A stretch of DNA of 64,000 nt from Solanum dulcamara (taxonomy: Eukaryota > Streptophyta > Magnoliopsida > Solanales > Solanaceae), in the NCBI RefSeq assembly GCF_947179165.1, contig NC_077241.1, forward strand, positions 78,269,648 through 78,333,647, written 5' to 3'. Numbering within the stretch: position 1 is the stretch's first letter; each line of letters begins with the position of its first letter. This document shows, piece after piece, positions 11,437 to 24,500 of this stretch. Under the pieces are notes generated by a model. It ran no database searches. It saw nothing but the letters and a program-made list of their open reading frames with translations, and was not told the origin of the DNA. The position numbers and the translations under genes were made by a program.

Positions 11437-14003
11437 ATGCATTATAACTCAACATTATTGTCGATGGACGCCGGCGAGGAGCTGCCACCACCACCACTGC
11501 CACCTCCGCCTCTTCCGCCACCACCGATGTTACTATCCAACGACCTATCTCCGACCAACTTCTTCATGCAACAACCTAATGATCAATTGCCAATGCAAAA
11601 TAATTGTAATTCTAGTCAAGTTGGATTTATTTGTGATAATATTGATTGGGCTGGGCTTTTATCATCGGGCCCTTCGATTAATAACAATAATGAGTCGATT
11701 GCAACAACGTCAAATGTGTCGATAAATCCTAGGAATAGGAATATGAATATGATGGAAGGTGGTGAACAACATCAACAACAATTACAAATACAAGAACATA
11801 ATTTATGTAGAAGAGAGAAAGGGAAGAAGAGGAAATATGTACCACCTAGGATTGCATTTCATACAAGGAGCACTGAGGATATTCTTGATGATGGATTTAA
11901 GTGGAGAAAATATGGTCAAAAAGCTGTCAAAAATAGCACACATCCAAGGTAAGTATATATTATATACCCATATTGATTGAGTTCATTTTTTTCGAAGAAA
12001 CACAATAAATATCATGGTACCATATTTTTGCCTTCTTTTGTATTTTATTTGTGTGTGTATATAGATATAGAACTATCAATGTATAAATACTGAGTTAATT
12101 GCTCAAATGATCACTTAAAATTAATGTAGTTATTATTTCAGAAAGTCATTTATCTGTTGAGGAAAATTAAAATCAAGAAAAAATATGACTTTATGAGATA
12201 ATAACTATAAATTGAGTGACCATCTGATAAGTTAATTAAAATCATTATAAATAGTTGAATTATGATAAAACATCTGAATATTGAAGAGTGAAGAAATGAT
12301 ACAATTGATTTATATAGCCAAACTGAACTAGCTAGTTTGGAAATTGAAGTGTAACGTTAATAATTAAGTGGTATTAACTTATATCATGATGAATAATTAC
12401 ATCTTAAATAGGGTGAAAATATCAAAGACATGCATAAAAGGTGAAAAAGAAAAAAAATTAGATGAAATAGTAAAGTAAAGAACTTATAAGTCTCTTTTTC
12501 TTATATGTGAAATATTTTCTTGCAAAGTTGCTTGTACATTATATTTCAAGTCTTTGTGCACAAGGGTATTTGGAGCTTCTTCTTTTTTTTTTTGGCCCAG
12601 CTAAAAAGAACAAAATGATTTATATACTATTTTTCTCACTTCTTACTTAGCTATTTATCCTCGAAATCTAAATATAATTGGCCAAATAATAATAGCCTGT
12701 TTTTTATTATTGGTGTAAAAATATATATACACAATTAAATTATTTATGTATTAGATAATATCAATAAATATCTTGATGAGCGCATCAATTAATTGGTATC
12801 TGATAAAAATTGTAACATGCTATCATAAGTGAAAATTCACAATGATATAAAAACGCCTTTAATTTGTACATGCATATAACTTAAGTAAATTAGGTCATAG
12901 TTTAAACATTTTAGGAATATTGATAATTTAGAACATGTTAGCTTATATATGAGGTAATCAATTTAAATTTGATGTCATCTCTAATTTATTTATTCTGCTA
13001 TGCATGCATGTTTTTTTTACTTGTTGACGTGAAATACTTTGCACGTACACTAAAACTTGTAGTAGTAGTAAATATAACTCGTTATTCCTATGATGCAACA
13101 TTCTTCCATCTTTCAAACATCTAAGATCAAATTGATCAACACTTCTACATCCTTTCATCTTGCATTGATCGTAGTTCTAGAATTAAATTTGATTCATGAG
13201 AATATACTACAACAACATACCCAATGTAATCTGAATCCCATAAATGGACTCTGAAGAGGGTGGTGTATGTACGCAATCTTATCCCCATGTGAAAAGTAGA
13301 GAGGTTCTTAATTTCTGATAAACTGTCGATCGGCTCAAGTAAAACATATTAAAATCAATAATAAATTTTTTTAAAAAAAATATAATGATGAAGAAACCAT
13401 ATAAAAAATAATGGAGAAAAAAACAATAGTAACAACGAATAACAATAACCGAAGCAGGTAAAACAACATGCAATAATAAAATCAAAAAATAAAATAATAG
13501 AAAAGTACTAATAATTATATTGTCATTTCCTCGTAGTTTACTATATGCATAACAATTTCTCTCTGTGGCTGTGTGCGCGCGTTGTTTATTTTGATGAGTA
13601 TTAAAGTTTAGGTTGTTCACCTTCTCATGAGAATGAGCATATAATATAAATTGTCACAACTTTGGCCAATTGTTAATATTGATCATGTGTCATATTTACT
13701 AACTTAAAAGCTTAAGATATAATTAATTCTCATACTTTGAATTCAATAGCATTCCCAATATTTTATTTTAGTAAAAAATTTCTCTGCTCTTTTCTTTTTT
13801 CTACATTTTATTTTTTGCGTAACAGGAGTTACTATCGATGTACACATCATACATGCAATGTGAAAAAACAAATCCAAAGGCTTTCAAAGGATACAAGCAT
13901 TGTGGTGACAACTTATGAAGGCATTCACAATCACCCTTGTGAGAAGCTAATGGAGACGTTGAGTCCAATTCTAAAGCAACTTCAATTTCTCTCTAGGTTC
14001 TAA
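11437..14003 (+). CDS. WRKY transcription factor, group IIc
   Basis: A DNA-binding regulator expected to bind W-box promoters in the nucleus. Two exons, 11437-11948 and 13826-14003, join inside the Arg codon of the WRKY domain (PR, intron, SYYRC), giving 229 residues. Seen: a proline-rich run at residues 16-30; an acidic/Asn-rich middle; a basic stretch REKGKKRKY near 127-135 that could serve as nuclear signal; [17 protein letters not shown] with the heptad intact at 156-162; and a zinc finger C176-X4-C181-X23-H205-N-H207, the group IIc spacing. The tail after the finger is short. The split at PR is the usual position for group IIc genes. The intron is 1877 bp and holds a SINE-type insertion. 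A second in-frame ATG at residue 10 (MDAGEE) is an alternative start. Closest in style to Arabidopsis WRKY24/56-type proteins, but I do not assign a numbered symbol. Confidence 0.95.
13207..13345 (-). mobile_element. degenerate RTE/SINE-type tail inside the WRKY intron
   Basis: It begins on the plus strand with CTACAACAACATACCCAATG and continues GGGTGGTGTATGTACGCAATC...AGTAGAGAGG...GATCGGCTCAAGTAAA, matching in degraded form the tail of the copies at 2817 and 41586. Minus orientation; it lies in intron 1 of the WRKY gene. Confidence 0.65.
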
Positions 14004-15531
14004 ATAAATATGTATTACTCCTATTAATTATACTAAATGTGATATAATCTAAATGTCTCAAACTGAAAAAGTAACGTAACATATATATGTTGGTGTCTAT
14101 ATGAACCAACATATAAAATTCTGTATAGAAATGTAAATTAAGATATCATACAGTCGAGAAGAAGCTAGCGATCGTTTCCAATGTTACCACGTTATGTATT
14201 TATATGAACCAACAAAGTTCATTCTTCAAAAAAATCATGTGAATTTTCATGTGTTTAATTCGACTATTTGTTCCTTTTTATCGAAATTCTAATTTATTTA
14301 TTTATTTCGATGACTTAGGGAATTGTAGTTTGTCCTTTTTAAAATTGTTTGTATCATTGGAATTCTACCTCGGAACATTGACATCATCATTTCATTAACC
14401 TTTTTTATTAACCTCAACTAATTCCACAAGCACTTGTTAGTTGTTACCTTCCACAACAGTTAATGAATCGGTTAATCTGTCCACCAAGGTGAGGACAAAT
14501 GAGAAGAAATCACCTAAAAAAAATCAGTTACTCTTTCTCGTGCATACATTAAAACTCTGTCATGCATCTTAAAACTATGAAGCAACAGAATGGAAAATGT
14601 TTTTTTGTTCACAAATTTGATACCTATTCAAGCAACTGTTCTAGCAGAAATCATAAATAAACAAAGGGCACAAATGAGATTGCATATGTTAAGAACAATA
14701 ATCCTCAGATAATTGAACTAGGTCTCCAAATTGTAGATCTCGTTTTATTTCGTGTAGATATGTGCTCCAAAATTGTCACCGTTATTTGCGTTATTCGTTA
14801 TTTGTTTTCTCATATCGCTTTGAACTTTTTAACCTTATCTGACCTCTTTTTATGCTTTTTTTAGCCGAGGGTCTCTCGGAAACAACCGTCCTACCTTGGT
14901 AGGAGTTAGGTCTGCGTACACTTTATCCTCCCCAGATCTGACATTGTGGGATTTCACTGGGTTATTGTTGTTGTACGTGCTCGAAGAAAGCTCATCAAGC
15001 ACCAATGAAGATCAAATCAATCGAAATATACAAAAACTATGACTTCGGTGCTATTGATTTACATTTGTACGAACTGTACTAATAATCCGGTAAGTAATTC
15101 CACCACATCTTCGAAATCAGTTACTTGTACAAGACATGAACCATCCCCAAGAACCAAAACAGAAGACGAAAGTGGACGAAGCACGGACAAAATTGTCTCT
15201 GATGAAAAATCAACATGCATATCATTAGAGGTTCTAATTACCACCTCTACTGACCAAATGTACTCTGTTTATGCACACATCTGACTGTTCTGGCTGCGTT
15301 GTACAGAATTTCCTCTCTGCGTAAATGCAGTTCAAAAAGTTTGAAATTATTGTAGAGATGGTGAAACATCAACTCGAGAACTAGGCATATGAGTGGCTCA
15401 AGTTAACAACCAATGATAACCACAGTAAAGATGAATTACTTCTCCCATTGAAAGCCAAAACTACCATAGGAAACTGAAGACTTGGAACTTTACCTACTCA
15501 AGGAGTTGACTTTTAGTATAGCGCAGGGCTC
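14004..15531. other. intergenic region between WRKY and WDR7-like 3' ends
   Basis: The region separates two convergent genes. It holds a SINE-type tail at 14775-14975. An open stretch at 15059-15244 (minus, 61 codons) is free of stops but I do not recognise it, and it lies where the 3' UTR of the WD40 gene would be. Otherwise AT-rich non-coding. Confidence 0.55.
14775..14975 (+). mobile_element. RTE/SINE-type tail copy
   Basis: Plus-strand tail AGCCGAGGGTCTCTCGGAAA, CCTACCTTGGTAGGAGTTAG, GTCTGCGTACACTTTATCC, TGGGATTTCACTGGG, ending in TTGTTGTTGT. It is very similar to the 3' end of the full LINE at 41586, in opposite orientation. Confidence 0.75.
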
Positions 15532-18500
15532 TCATAGCTGGAAATTGCCCAAATCACGGCCATGGTGTGTGAGTTTTATTTTTCTGTGACCAACCCATTC
15601 TATTCTATAAGAAAGATCAATATTATGAAGCAGCTGTTTAAATCTGTCCATTTCATTCGACACATTGGTGTTCTCCTGCATGGAAGATTATCAAGAAATA
15701 AGGCAGGATAATGGATTAGCAAATATATTTTTGAATTTGACAAATTGCATGAGTCATCATTGGAGTCGTAAGAATCCATATGTTACAAGCATCACAACAC
15801 TTATTCAATATTAGAATTGTTAAAAGAATTGCATCAGGGCTGCATACCTGTGAATTAGCATCTCCATCTTTAGAGAATACACTTTCCATTATGCTTGACC
15901 TATTAGCATTAGGCGAGAATCCCTCCCAAGGTGGGACAAAAATCAGTTTCATGCACTGAACAGGAACTAGGTTCTTGTTAAGTTTCTCCCACCACACAGA
16001 TCCCACGGAGTACGACCACCATCTTATCATCAACCCAGTCTCAGAAAAAGCAACTAGCCCCTACAAGTAAAACAACATTATATGAAACTTTGTATAGACA
16101 GTGCACACAATATCTCAAAGAAGGCGGTAAAGCATCATTGTGCCCAATCAAGTGGATAACAAACCCATGCATGCAACAAAACCTGCACAATAACATTGGG
16201 ATTTTTCCATTGACGAACTTAAAGAGGAAGATCATGTGAAACAGTTCATCCTGCATGGTACCTCTCCATCCGGTGAAAAGCTGAGAGCTGATATTACAGT
16301 AGTCACATTCATTGCTGAAGCTCCGCCAAGCAAACTGGGAAATCCTGGAGGTCCACTTGCATCTAAGACTTTTATTTTTGTGATGCTGCATTAGAGTTTA
16401 AAGCAGAATCAAATTACAAGCATTTAGATGAATAACAGGTCTCACATTACCAAGGTTCTCTCAATCATATTAATCAGGTCCCCAAACATGGATCCTGACA
16501 CTCAGAAGTGGACAAGGAAAGGACTTTACTCCAGTTCATGTTAAAACCTATATATTTTTTTGAACAGAGAAATCTCCAATGGTCAGTGCCGCCACAGTTC
16601 AAAACTCAGTGGATAATGGGCCCGCCGCACCCTATCCTTCCCATTTAAATGCCAGGTTTTTTGTCTGCATCAAAGTTTAAACCCGTGGCGTGCCCTAACC
16701 CACGCCTCACATGCTTTGTTAGAGAGAAACCCAAGTAAAATCTTTGAATTGGGATTGAACATAGCAAGCCCTTTAAGGTCTTAACAAGAAAATAGCCATA
16801 AAGTATTATCTATAAAAGGACATCGATTAATCACAAAGTTAGAGCTACTTATCTCAAAAAAGGGCGGTCCACAAAGCTATCGTTCATGAGAAAAGAACCT
16901 CTATCAAACTAAATACTATGCTTAATATTGACAACCAAGGAGTATTCGAAAGGAAAAAAGAAATATAAATAATGTAGTTAATACCACAAACTGGTACTTA
17001 ATGAGGTTTTGTGTTTCGGCATGTTTGATACTAAATATTACTAGAACAAAGAGGGAAGAAGCTCCTCATATGGCTAACAGAATATTCGGTAGTACTGTTC
17101 ACTAACCTTTGCATATCATACACCCGAATGCTTGCACTGTTAATCTCTCCAATAGCATCTCCAATAGCTAATCGTGTCACTGGATCACTTAGTGCCACCA
17201 TAGGGAATATGCGTGCAATTTCCTTCAATGCCGCCATTGAACTTTGCAAGCAAGTTTTTCGCATGGCTAAGTTTCCAGGATCTATTGTTTGTAAAATGAA
17301 AGTAACCACCTGCAGATCTATCTAGGTGTTAGACATGCTAAATTTGAGAAATGCTTCAGATCTAGAAGCACATTTGTCTTGTTATTACATTTCACTAATC
17401 AACAGAAGAGGGAGAAAAATCGTTATAACATATGTCTGCAACCCCTTTTCTGTTTACTACTTCCAATGTGCACATAGCTAAGTGCCTAAGTCTTCAAGAG
17501 TCTCTATTAACAAGTTCTAACAGCTGAGTAAACTTGAATTTTATGACTCACCACTTGGAAAATGGGTAGGGGGGAGGAGCAGCTTAAAAAAAGATCTATA
17601 ATTAACTTTGAGTTTTAATTGAGTAAACCTTTTCCCTGTGGACATCCAAAACAGGACACAGAATGGAACTGAAAAAGAACAGAACTCTTTGCCAAACAAG
17701 TTCAGAAAACTCAGTGATCTTGATATCGAAAGTTGTTATAGCAAAGTAGGAAGACATATAACTCAGAAGGGGAAAATGACGAAGTTGAATGCAGTAGCCA
17801 CTGATACAGGAACTCAAGGGCTTCTCTTTTCCCCATACCGTATGATTCAGAGGGATGTGGGTTATATGTCACTTCTGAAGTGAAAAATCATCTAACCTGG
17901 TATAACCAATATTAAGGGCTAAATCAATGAGGAAGTGTTATTTGCAGTATTTTGTAGTTCCGGCAGGGTTAAACCTAGAAATTGGACACATACTACAGTG
18001 TGACATCATCTTCTGTGTAGCCAGGTAGTTTTCATTAGGTCTACAGCTAGATATGTGTATACCCTCTTTCCCCATAACTTAGTGGCATGTCCCTATGGCA
18101 GTAACCTAGGGAACGAATGCCTCAATTTCATGTTGTATTAGTGTCAAGCATATGCCTATGTTTATATTATTTATCCACATTTGGATACTTATTCATTTGA
18201 GACAGTTTTGTGCCTCCACCAGACACCAACGTGACACCAGTTCCTGATTTCGGCCTTTCTTTGGGGAAGAGCAGGGGCCAAAGCAGAATCTTCAAAAGAT
18301 TAATGGAAACTTTTCATAAGGAATGAAACCTACTAGAAGACACGATAACTGATCACTATGCTCAATCAAGTCCTTAATCGAAAGAGAGAATAGGAAACTT
18401 CTCAGCTTGTCCAGTTTTGGTTCTACAAATTCAAAGATGGTCATGTAATCTAGAAAGTTTGTGTAGGAGGAAGATTGTTCCTCCCGGTTAACACAATCAG

Positions 18501-21500
18501 CAACACCATAACTTCACCAAGTTACTCAATTGTCGCTTAAAGTAGAAAACTAAGAAGGGGCGACAACGTGAAACAGAGATGGTTGCAAGACAACTATTGA
18601 TTGTGAAGCAACAACTGAGTATGCAAACAACAGTCATCCTTTTACTAGTTACTAATCTCTTTTGGCACATAATGCAGATAAACAAGTAATTATGATTTAT
18701 GTGTCCTATTCATGCTGCGTTTGCTAATTTTAAGATTTTCCCCTCCTCATTTTTTACCTTGTGTTCAGCATGAGCTAGTGCCTATGTTAGTGTTTCACGT
18801 TGGAGGCTGAGGAATGGTGGTCAACAAGACAGTCTGCAATATAATGTCAACTTTTTTCAGTTTCTTATCAGCTATGGGGCATCAGGTTCTAACAGACACT
18901 TTAAAAGCTAGAAACACCAATTATTGTATTTCTCCAATATCCAATAACTGTTGGGGCTTATCAAGTATCATAAGCTAATTATGAAATCCCGTGTGTATCA
19001 TTTGGAGACAAGGGGTACAGTAGAAAAGCAGATATATAACGTAAAACTGCAACAAAAGCACCACACTATAAGATAGTACAGCAGTATCAAGTAACATCAA
19101 GTTAGTACTTCATCTCAAAATCCACTCAATTTAACAAATAAAGAAGTGTATCTTAACAAACCTTATCAAGATACTGAACTAAGTTTCTTGGAGAACCACG
19201 TGCAACCCTAACTATAGTCATGAGGGATACTACATGAACAGGCGAATCAGAGGCAGTTGACCAGATCTGGTGTTCTATGACATTCAGAAAGCCCAATACA
19301 TCGGCCATTGCTAAACTTGGGAGAAGAATTCCAACCAAAGTATCACGAATCCTAACAGATGTATATGGATTCTTGGTAGGGGTATTAGCGGATGCACCAG
19401 TGACACACTCAATTTGGAAGAATATGTCCCCAATCAGGCGGGGTATTTCAGAACCAATGCATGCCTTCCATGTGCTTTCCATGCCTTCAGCCAGAATTTC
19501 TGCGGCAGTGGAACTGTATTTCTCATTCATCGCCATAACCAACTTCACCAATGGATTAACAGCCAAGCCAAAAAGACTTGGTTTCACAAGGCTGGGATAC
19601 CAAACAGCCAATGCAGCAGCAACAATGACATGAGATGTCATTGCATCTTGGCTCATGCCCCCAACACAAGAAATCCAATCTTGCATTTCAAATGATTCTA
19701 GCCATGATCTTATTTCAGATTCTTCATCCTCAGAGTTCCCTTCAGTAACAATTTGTCTGTCATCCCTCAAGCAGTTGGTGGGTTCTTCCGCTGGGACTGA
19801 ATCATAGTTCCCACTTGGTGATACTTCATTCTCATTATCTCTTGGATTATCCCGGCGTAGTGGAGGTGGAATGGCTCGTGAAGCAGCACAATGAAATAAG
19901 GAACGTGCTGCCATCTTAACATGCTCAGCCTCATCTTGCCAAAAGCTCACCAAAAGCTTCAAAACAGAGATTTCAAACCATTAAGAAATATTTTACCGAA
20001 ATCATTTCTTTAAACAACATCCCAAAGAACCAATGCTCCAACTGTTGCAACAAGTAGAGACAAGAACACCGCCAGTAAGCTTTACCTTATAAAAAAAGAG
20101 AGAGAAAAGAACGCCATCCCTGTGGAATTAGTTTTGGTTAAAATGTACTTGAAGTTCCCAAACTAGTAACCAAGGCACAAAAGCAATCACCTCACCCAGT
20201 CATGTAATCTAGGCAAGAAACCTTTATTTTCTTTTTCCTATTGTGTTTTTTGTGGGGGCTAACTGGAATAGTTTCGGAGGGTTTAGCACTAGTATGCAAT
20301 ATCACATCCAAGTCATAAAACCGACTCACAGCACTGATTTACTGATGTGTGATATCATAGCATATGTAGGAGTACTTACATTGCTGAAGGAGGAGTTGCT
20401 TACAACCAAAAATATATTTTGTATCAGTCCTCAGACTAGAATTAAGAACCTTGCAATTACAAAACCAAAGCAGAGACAAGCTTTCCTATATTTTTGCTTT
20501 CTATTACTGGGGAAAATTCAAAGGAACTTGAATCTTAACTCAGGCAGATCTTTAGATGGATTTCATTGACACTGTGATGATGGGTTGCTCACAGAATGAA
20601 CAATAATCGAAATCGAATACAGAAATGAGCGGTCCAGAAGAAAGCATTATAAAAAAGGAGTCTGAAGGTGTCTCTCTTCCTTCTCATGGAAGGGGACCAG
20701 CTATCTGAATTACTGATTAGATAACGGCAAAGTAGTTATGCAAAAACAAGACTGTAACATCAAGGTAATTATTTGTGTTCCTTCACATGGTCCTCAAGAA
20801 GGAAAAAAGAATCTTGATTATATTTTGATTGTAAAAAAGAATTTGATTATGAGCCCGTTTGGATGGGCTTAAAAAAAGTAACTTTTATGTATGAAGTGCT
20901 TTTAGAACTTTGAAGTGCTGAAAGTTATTTTTATAAATAAGCAGTTGAGTGTTTGGATAAAAGTGCTTAAATGAGGAAAATGATGTGAATTTTAGTGTTA
21001 AAAGAATAAAAAGGGTAGTTTGGGGATTTAGTTAAAATATAAGGGATATAAAAGTAATTTCTATGGTCAAAGAAAATGACTTTAAGCACTTAGAAAAAAA
21101 AAGTTAGGAATCCTAACTTTTCATTTTTGACTGACTTTAAGAACTTTATGGCTTAAAGTTAGCATTAGGCAAACACGTCCAAAAGCTAAAAAGGGGCTTT
21201 AAGTTGATTTTGACCAACTTAAAGCCCATCCAAACGGGCTCTATATCCACATCCAAAAAAGAGTTCAGCAGGAATTTTAACCCTCCATCCCTACCCCCAA
21301 AAAAGGAAAGAAAGAGCTATTCAGATGATTTGTTACCTGAAGCAGGGGAGGCTTTATATCAGAAACTTTCTCGGCAAAGCTCCGCATGTAAAATGCTGAC
21401 AAAGAACTGGAAAAGACAAATATCACTACGACAGTAGTGTTATAAGAGTTCGGTGGCACGAGGCTTCTACAATGAAATGCCAGATGATACTACATCTATG

Positions 21501-24500
21501 TAATGCAGAAAAAGACAGTGGGTCGAGTTTGACACGACATTTCTCTAAAAGATGTTGTTCAAACCCTACTGGACACAAGAAAAAGTAAGAAAAGCTGCAG
21601 ATGTGAGTGTCTTTTACATTTTCATGATTGAAGTCATGACATATAGAATCCAGAAAGAATTCCACAACAATCTCATACCTGCTGGCTGCCTGAAAGGAAT
21701 GTGACAAGCTAATCATATGTTGGGAAAGGGACACCATCGTTAGAGATCTCATTGCACAGTACTCTGATGATGATTTCCAAAGCTGTATGTCAATTTTAAT
21801 TCCTTAGAGGCAAAGAAGTGAGGAAAAGTGTTTTTTTCTTTCATATGGGATAGGGGAAAGTGAAATTGGTGTCAATCTAAATCTAGCAAAACACTCAAAG
21901 TACCTCCAGAGTTGAAGTGTCATCAGGAAATGTCAAAGTCAACGACCCCCGATCCCCCAAGAGACCAGAAGCTACGAGAAGATTCTGTGGTCTTTTTAGC
22001 TTCATTTCAGTCACTAGCAATTTATCAAGTTCAGCATCCACATTCCACATGTGCAAAATAGACAAGCTGAACTGAAGCAGGCATTTTTCAAGCAAGAACA
22101 TCCATTCAGAATCTCTTGCAGCTTCAATGGAGGTACCACCAGATTTATCATTGATGCTTTGATCACTGGAACTAGGGATGCCAGTTTCCTGACCCTTGAA
22201 ATTAGTCCTCTTATTGGGAGACTCAACCCTTATTTCTTTCACTTGATTTTTGTTCGGATCAGAACTATCTGTTTTATAGGACTCATCTCCTTGACAAAGA
22301 GACATCAAAGAGGTGAGATCAAAAGATAGAGCAGCAACTCCAGGAAAAGGACAAGAACCTTTAACAGGCTGTTTTCTGATTTGAGGCAATGCAGATCGAT
22401 TAGATCCTGTAGTACTTCCAGACACGCTTGTACTAACAGGTATATTTGATGAAGAAATTCCCTTTCCCACAGTTTGTGACTGAGGTGGTGGAGACTTGGT
22501 TTCATCAGTAGCAGGAAAAAGCAATGAGGAAGCCGAAGTATTTCCACTTATCATACTGCCACTAGGGAGATCTCTGTCAATTCCTGTGCAGAAATGATCA
22601 AACATTGAGACAGCAGCAGCTCCACGAAGCACCCGCTCACGAGCACCTGATTTTACGTCCCAAATGTACAAAACATCTGCATCAGTTGTTCCTGTTTGGT
22701 TTGGGCACAGACATGCTATGTAGCCTCTTCTACTATCCCACACAACTTTTGCAGGATAAAATGGGTGTCCAGGGAACATTCGCTCTACACGCATGGTATC
22801 CAGTGAAGAAAGGACAACAGATGAGTCTTCCCCAACAGAGAGGAAGCAATTACTCCACGGGCGTTCTGTTTGAGATGGTGGAAGAATTATTTGGCGAACT
22901 GGAGCAACATGTTGGTGCATTACAACCATGGGACTGCTGGAGTCAAGATCCCACACACGAATAGTACAGTCCATACTTCCAGAGATTAGAACATAATTGT
23001 TGCTACCTCCTTGGCATCTAATCAGCACTCGTTGTGCAGCCAAACACAGTACAGCTCCTGTATGCCCCAAGAGATAATGTTGAGTGGCATGTGCTTTTGA
23101 CACGGGATATGAATTTTGACCAAGAAAATCTAATTCTTCAAAGAACATATCAAATCGAACAACTTTTATATCACCGTTATATAACCCATATACAATAGCC
23201 AATGGCACATACTCTTCAGAAATAACCATTGAAGAAGACACTAGTTCTTTTCTTTCATAAGTTCCATTTTTGTGGATATTTAAAACCCTTTCATCAATAG
23301 CTTTGAAAAAAGTAGCAGCATCCTGCGAGGAAGTTAATTTGTCCTTCCCACCTGCGGTGTCTATTTTAACAACCTGCCTAGGAATCTCATTTTCAGGGGC
23401 ATTCTGGTTAGGAGTCCAATCATCAAATATTCTACCTTCACCAGAAAGTCTGCATTCTTGACAATTTATCTCGTTTTTGTCACGCAGCTTAGGCAGTACC
23501 CAACATGTCAGACGAGGTTTCCAAATCAATAATTCATTGATAGGAAAAGAAATTGATTCAACACGGAAAAGACAGTTGCTCACTTGCACGAAAGAGATAG
23601 ATATGCTCATGATAGACTCCTGAGAAATGACTGGGATAGCAGCAAAAGGTTCATATATGAAGATATTACTTGAGTAACATATCCTGTACACTATGGCAGC
23701 TCCTTTACCATTCCATACAACAAATTTTTCAATGAATGTGGCTTCTGAATCTTCAGAATCAAGCAGATTGTTATCATCTCCAACAAACATGCCACCAATG
23801 GCGTGTGACTTCCCTTCAATAGAGAGCAGATCATCTGAGAAAGATATCTCTCCCACGGAACTTCCATCCTCTAATAGACTAAATATGCAGCATGTACCAT
23901 ATACAAAAGCTAAAACCGGCCCACGATTTGCAAAGGCCACCAGAAGTCCCCTGTCCTTTGACCCATTTACCCAATCCATTTTGCCTGCATCAGACAAGTT
24001 AGTCTTGGCTGTCATGTTTTGTGTGCTTGAATCACACTCCTTTAATATTGGTATACATTGTGATTTACCAAAAGAATCAACCATCATCACTGACTCGGTC
24101 AACACATCCCCAAAGGATGAAATTACAGCCACAGATTTCAAAGGCCCAATTGATAAGCTCCCATGAAAAACTGTTTGGACGATAGCAAGTGTATACGTAT
24201 CAACAATAACAACTGTGCACTTTACTGGTTTTGCATGTTGTGAGTCTTTATCTGCAAATGTTTCACCCTTCTCAGCAGTGCTAGGTGAGTGATGATCGGA
24301 TAAATGAACATGATCAAAGGAACAACAAGCTATACATACATATCTGCGATTTTCAGGAAATGGTCGAATTAAGTATGGCGTCCCCACCCAGGGAGGCATT
24401 TTCCTTCTACGTCTGCATTGTCCACTGGCTCTGCTCCAAATGCACAACACACCATCAGTGCATGCACTTAATAATGCACCACAGTTAGATGAGTTAGAAG

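Noticed and set aside
15059..15244. 61-codon minus ORF with LGDGSCLVQVTDFEDVVELL
   Set aside because: It looks protein-like, but I could not connect it to a family. It lies in the probable 3' UTR of the WDR7-like gene and has no neighbouring exon.
16041..16391. 116-codon minus ORF
   Set aside because: It overlaps WDR7-like exon 7 in a different frame. The frame with proper acceptor and donor (16262-16385) gives KVLDASGPPGFPSLLGGAS and matches the family.
19277..19695. Plus-strand ORFs of 93-118 codons in the WDR7-like gene
   Set aside because: They are antisense to exon 5, whose frame joins neatly to exons 4 and 6. No motif was seen in the plus-strand products.
23693..24166. 157-codon plus-strand ORF
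   Set aside because: Antisense shadow of the large WD40 exon (21904-24621); no independent evidence.
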